NCBI RefSeq assembly: GCF_023343835.1
Contig: NC_064434.1
Span: 14,117,505-14,181,504, forward strand
Length of the DNA stretch: 64,000 nucleotides
Origin: Lagopus muta
Lineage: Eukaryota; Chordata; Aves; Galliformes; Phasianidae
Reading direction: 5' to 3'
Every line of letters begins with the position of its first letter. Within the stretch, counting starts at the first letter, position 1. Shown one piece after another: positions 62,501 to 64,000 of this stretch. The notes below the pieces were generated by a model that had not been told where the DNA came from, did not search any database, and worked only from the letters and a program-made list of their open reading frames with translations. The position numbers and the translations under genes were made by a program.

Positions 62501-64000
62501 TAATGAAGGCAAGTGCCTCTGACTGGAATCGGGCTGTTTGCCAACAGTTTAATAGTTAACTTGCAGTTTATGCAAACACTTGGAACCTGCTTCTTGCCAG
62601 CTGGCTTCCTGGTACCTCGCTTTGATGTGTGCCTCGGGAAGACTGAAATGAGAGCTGTGTGCGCCTTGGGATACTTTTCAGACTACTGACTCAGAAACGT
62701 AAGTTGAGTCAATAGTGCAACCTGGTTCTGTCCAAAGAAGTGAAGGGAGGAGAAAGCTCATCTGGCATCTGTTGGTCCACTGGACTGAGATCTAAAATGA
62801 GCTGTATTCTCTTAAATGTAAGCTAAGCTGTCAGCTTCCATAACAAGTAATGTTCTCTTTTCAGAGCCTACATATTAGCTTCTGGATGCTTTGGTTGGAA
62901 AGAAAGGAGCACATATGTTACTCATTCTGAATGATTATTACTGGTTACATGAACACATCTCATCTTAGTGCAGATATTTCAAACCAGTCTTGTCTCCTTC
63001 GCTGGGCTTGAAAATTTGGGTTACATATGCATACTGAAACTAAACTTGCTGTATTCATTAGGCTGCTAAAAGAAGAGAGCAATTAAGAGTTTAATTAATT
63101 GAGTGTAATATTCTATGTTCTGGATATATATTTTTTTCTTTTGTTTTGTTTTTGTTTTACTTGCCTGCAGTCTTGGCAGAAAACTCCCTGTTGAGGCTAG
63201 AAGCAATGTACTTTTGGTGTAGGGAAGATATTAAGCTCTTTAAGAAGAAATAAATCCTGGAGCATCTCTGGCTTTTCTTCAGGTGGTTTTGGAGAATCAT
63301 TTGATATCCCGGTGCTCTCCTAGTTCAGGGCTGTTGGAGTTATAAAGTGGAAGTGTTTCAAGGGCAGCTATTTCTTGCCTATTCAGTGATTCGGTTTCTC
63401 CAAGAATATCTTCATTTTGGGTCTAATACAATACCCTCTTTGGATGTACGTATCTTGTTATTGCTAGAAATATTTATTGACTTTGTCCTCATCAAACGAA
63501 GTGGCTTTTCAAACTTTTCAAACTAGATACTCTTGGTGCTTCTTTCCTTTCATACATGTTATTTTAAATAATTTTGTGTCTTTGTTTTTTAGATTCTCTG
63601 CTTGCTTGTATTAATCGTTATCACGGTTTTTTTTTCCTTTTTTTTTTTTTTTTTTTTGTACTACTCACAAATGTACAGTCTTTAAAGAAAAAAAAAAGTC
63701 TTAGGAGAACGTGTTTTGGTTAGACTGTAAGTTTTCAAGTTAGCTGCCACTTCTGACTGAACTGAATGAAGAGATGAAGCGTTGTCAGTGTGGTGACAGG
63801 GCCATTGACTAGCTCTATACAAGGGTTACAATAATCAGAGATTTACTCTAAAGTTTTGTTGTTTCTCACTTAAAGACGTCAGAGATTCTTTGTGTATGGC
63901 ATGCTCCACACGTAACTCTGTGTTACAGCCTTTCAAAACCGTCCCATCAATTTTTTTCAGTCTAACGTTTTCTTCCTTTTTTTTTTTTTTTTTTTAAGGT
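38481..64000 (+). CDS. NOL10: NOL10, nucleolar protein 10, 5' part (13 coding exons), cut by window end
   Basis: Nucleolar WD40 protein, orthologue of yeast Enp2, needed for early 40S (SSU processome) assembly. Coding exons: 38481-38546, 38857-38902, 40062-40160, 40761-40838, 42590-42627, 46369-46505, 47229-47294, 48761-48821, 49330-49415, 49680-49758, 51075-51224, 53524-53590, 57109-57161. They sum to 1026 nt, residues 1-342, with every junction in phase. Blocks include [68 protein letters not shown] and [13 protein letters not shown]. This is the beta-propeller half; the charged C-terminal half (NUC153 region; the human protein is about 688 residues) lies beyond the window. The start is the CpG-island ATG preceded by CTCGCC. 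Introns contain at least eight CR1 copies. Confidence 0.96.
38658..38698 (-). repeat. CR1 LINE 3'-end scrap in NOL10 intron 1
   Basis: 'ggtggttgggttggaaggga' then 'cctcagagcg' is the reverse complement of a CR1 tail. About 40 bases only. Confidence 0.6.
38857..38902 (+). CDS. NOL10: NOL10 coding exon 2
   Basis: Residues 23-37 ([15 protein letters not shown]), a basic segment. Acceptor tttccttacag, donor gtgagt. Confidence 0.94.
39250..39645 (-). repeat. CR1 LINE 3' fragment in NOL10 intron 2
   Basis: Antisense: 'cctaggttgaaaaggaccac', 'tgcccagagccacatccagc', 'ctccagggatggggcatcca', 'aaccattcccccttgtccta', 'tctccaccctaaacaagccc'. Confidence 0.93.
40062..40160 (+). CDS. NOL10: NOL10 coding exon 3
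   Basis: Residues 38-70 ([20 protein letters not shown] then [12 protein letters not shown]), start of the propeller. Acceptor tttctttgtag, donor gtgagt. Confidence 0.96.
40412..40457. repeat. short palindrome with flanking direct repeat
   Basis: GTGTGTTCATAAA occurs twice about 25 bases apart, and the stretch between them contains the palindrome ACACACTATAGTGTGT. In NOL10 intron 3. Possibly a fragment of an inverted-repeat element. Confidence 0.6.
40761..40838 (+). CDS. NOL10: NOL10 coding exon 4
   Basis: Residues 71-96 ([20 protein letters not shown], then CLDSE). Acceptor ttctttcag, donor gttagt. Confidence 0.95.
41137..41186. repeat. (GA)n-rich purine tract
   Basis: About 50 bases of GA/GGA repeats in NOL10 intron 4. 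Confidence 0.85.
42590..42627 (+). CDS. NOL10: NOL10 coding exon 5
   Basis: A 38-base exon, residues 97-109 ([13 protein letters not shown]), the smallest in the gene. Acceptor tctcctctag, donor gtatgt. Confidence 0.94.
42628..46368 (+). other. NOL10: NOL10 intron 5
   Basis: 3.7 kb. Contains one large sense CR1 (42825-43464). The remaining 43.5-46.3 kb is AT-rich and I see no exon or repeat I can name in it. Confidence 0.6.
42825..43464 (+). repeat. CR1 LINE, ORF2 C-terminus with long open frame and 3' end
   Basis: Sense copy in intron 5. An open frame of about 180 codons (to 43362) carries the CR1 ORF2 C-terminal blocks [40 protein letters not shown] and [20 protein letters not shown]. It ends with 'ggtcccttccaacccgggtg' and ATTCTGTG repeats. 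The long open frame suggests a relatively young, 5'-truncated insertion without the RT catalytic core. Confidence 0.96.
46369..46505 (+). CDS. NOL10: NOL10 coding exon 6
   Basis: Residues 110-154, including [20 protein letters not shown] and [14 protein letters not shown], the most conserved NOL10/Enp2 block. Acceptor attttcag, donor gtagtg. Confidence 0.97.
46710..46850 (+). repeat. CR1-like LINE 3' end in NOL10 intron 6
   Basis: Sense tail: 'agggtgaagctggagaaggc', 'agggagtaggactagatggc', 'cttgggtggtccctttcaac', 'attctatgaagctattctgt'. Confidence 0.75.
46871..47175 (-). repeat. CR1 LINE 3' fragment adjoining NOL10 exon 7
   Basis: Antisense: 'atcacagaatcacaaaacgg', 'cagggttggatgggacctca', 'gcccagggccccatccaacc', 'ttccccctgacatccaacct', 'ccatttccccttgtcctgct'. 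It ends about 54 bases before the exon 7 acceptor. Confidence 0.95.
47229..47294 (+). CDS. NOL10: NOL10 coding exon 7
   Basis: Residues 155-176 ([20 protein letters not shown], then A). Acceptor ttttctttgtag, donor gtaagt. Confidence 0.95.
48338..48560 (-). repeat. old CR1 LINE 3' fragment in NOL10 intron 7
   Basis: Strongly diverged antisense CR1: 'aggatcactgaggttggaga', 'gaccctgagcccagtctgat', then 'ccttacatccagttggaacc'. Called on shared order of blocks. Confidence 0.55.
48761..48821 (+). CDS. NOL10: NOL10 coding exon 8
   Basis: Residues 177-197 ([20 protein letters not shown], preceded by the split Ser). Acceptor ctgttttag, donor gtaaat. Confidence 0.95.
49330..49415 (+). CDS. NOL10: NOL10 coding exon 9
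   Basis: Residues 198-225 ([20 protein letters not shown], then LSSVTADT); the CWDPR motif is a WD-repeat D strand. Donor gtgagt. Confidence 0.96.
49680..49758 (+). CDS. NOL10: NOL10 coding exon 10
   Basis: Residues 226-252 ([20 protein letters not shown], then GTSTGQ), a WD blade. Acceptor gctttgcag, donor gtagtc. Confidence 0.95.
50650..50732 (+). repeat. CR1 LINE 3' end in NOL10 intron 10
   Basis: Sense tail: 'gatggttggactgggtgatc', 'ctgtgggtcttttccaacct', 'tggtgattctttgattctat'. Confidence 0.85.
51075..51224 (+). CDS. NOL10: NOL10 coding exon 11
   Basis: Residues 253-302 ([41 protein letters not shown]), two WD-repeat strands. Acceptor attcctcaag, donor gtaagt. Confidence 0.97.
51225..53523 (+). 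other. NOL10: NOL10 intron 11
   Basis: 2.3 kb without a recognised exon or repeat family. A G-rich stretch at about 52280-52680 stands out in base composition from the AT-rich flanks, but I cannot name it. Confidence 0.5.
53524..53590 (+). CDS. NOL10: NOL10 coding exon 12
   Basis: Residues 303-324 ([20 protein letters not shown], then NS). Acceptor caattacag, donor gtatgt. Confidence 0.95.
53591..57108 (+). other. NOL10: NOL10 intron 12
   Basis: 3.5 kb, AT-rich. I see no exon, CR1 or other repeat I can support here. Confidence 0.5.
57109..57161 (+). CDS. NOL10: NOL10 coding exon 13
   Basis: Residues 325-342 ([17 protein letters not shown]), corresponding to the end of the propeller before the VLGPAP segment of the human protein. 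Acceptor ctctttttag, donor gtaagt. Confidence 0.95.
58968..59037. repeat. T/G-rich low-complexity tract
   Basis: TTTG/TTTTG-type runs over about 70 bases. Confidence 0.85.
60241..61737 (-). repeat. CR1 LINE, 1.5 kb, reverse transcriptase to 3' end
   Basis: The longest well-preserved CR1 here, 5'-truncated. On the minus strand, 61732 downward, it shows the RT entry block ([15 protein letters not shown]), the [14 protein letters not shown] motif, [30 protein letters not shown] and the catalytic FADD (with TKLGGG), then the ORF2 C-terminal [20 protein letters not shown] block and the CR1 tail at 60241-60300. At least four shifts of frame or stops separate these blocks, so it is dead. Confidence 0.95.
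62245..62259. repeat. poly(A) run
   Basis: Fifteen consecutive A in NOL10 intron 13. Confidence 0.95.
63627..63657. repeat. poly(T) tract
   Basis: About 29 T interrupted by CC. Confidence 0.9.
63970..63998 (+). other. NOL10: candidate splice acceptor of NOL10 exon 14
   Basis: A long pyrimidine tract ends in TTTTTAAG at 63998, followed by GT at the window edge. Exon 13 ends at phase 0 after Pro342, and the next human residue is Val (GTN), so GT is the expected start. Only two exon bases are visible. Confidence 0.4.

Larger units (their letters stand above)
57162..63998 (+). other. NOL10: NOL10 intron 13 (largest in window)
   Basis: 6.8 kb holding a 1.5-kb antisense CR1 (60241-61737), a T/G-rich tract (58968-59037), and poly(A)/poly(T) runs. 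No exon recognised inside. The next acceptor appears to be at the last bases of the window. Confidence 0.6.

Noticed and set aside
57162-63990. further NOL10 exons inside the last intron
   Set aside because: I looked for the VLGPAP-type continuation and found none. The large open frames there belong to the CR1 at 60241-61737.

Overview
The window is a vertebrate nuclear chromosome segment, almost certainly from a bird and most likely a galliform such as chicken. The evidence is long introns with GT-AG splice sites, three CpG-island promoters, about two dozen copies of the CR1 LINE family (many with the ATTCTATG-type 3' end typical of birds), and protein sequences very close to known vertebrate orthologues. 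I see no bacterial genes, operons, CRISPR arrays, tRNA or rRNA genes.

Three protein-coding genes can be rebuilt exon by exon, and every splice phase closes. (1) PDIA6 (P5, an ER protein disulfide isomerase), plus strand, 13 coding exons from 2927 to 15592, complete, 447 residues, two CGHC active sites and a C-terminal KDEL. (2) ATP6V1C2 (V-type ATPase V1 subunit C2), minus strand, 12 coding exons from 31234 down to 17348, complete, 382 residues, with at least one upstream non-coding exon implied. (3) NOL10 (nucleolar WD40-type protein of ribosome biogenesis), plus strand, first 13 coding exons from 38481, cut by the window end. The same three genes are neighbours on human 2p25 in the same relative orientation, so this is a conserved block: PDIA6 and ATP6V1C2 converge (3' ends about 1 kb apart), and ATP6V1C2 and NOL10 diverge across about 6 kb.

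Layout: 1-2.9 kb is intergenic, with CR1 pieces running up to the PDIA6 CpG island; 2.9-16.0 kb is PDIA6, with a very old long CR1 in intron 5; 16.0-17.0 kb is the convergent gap; 17.0-32.2 kb is ATP6V1C2; 32.2-38.3 kb is a CR1-packed divergent spacer; 38.3-64 kb is NOL10, with CR1 copies in introns 1, 2, 5, 6, 7, 10 and 13 and a 6.8-kb last intron.

The genes do not form a pathway. PDIA6 works in ER protein folding, ATP6V1C2 in organelle and plasma-membrane acidification, and NOL10 in early 40S ribosome assembly. I did not find a previously undescribed system. The points most worth a second look are two near-consensus ER-stress elements in the PDIA6 promoter, an orphan exon-like open segment in the ATP6V1C2-NOL10 spacer, an inverted CR1 pair abutting a NOL10 splice acceptor, and an apparent ancient repeat with TAGGTG palindromes.
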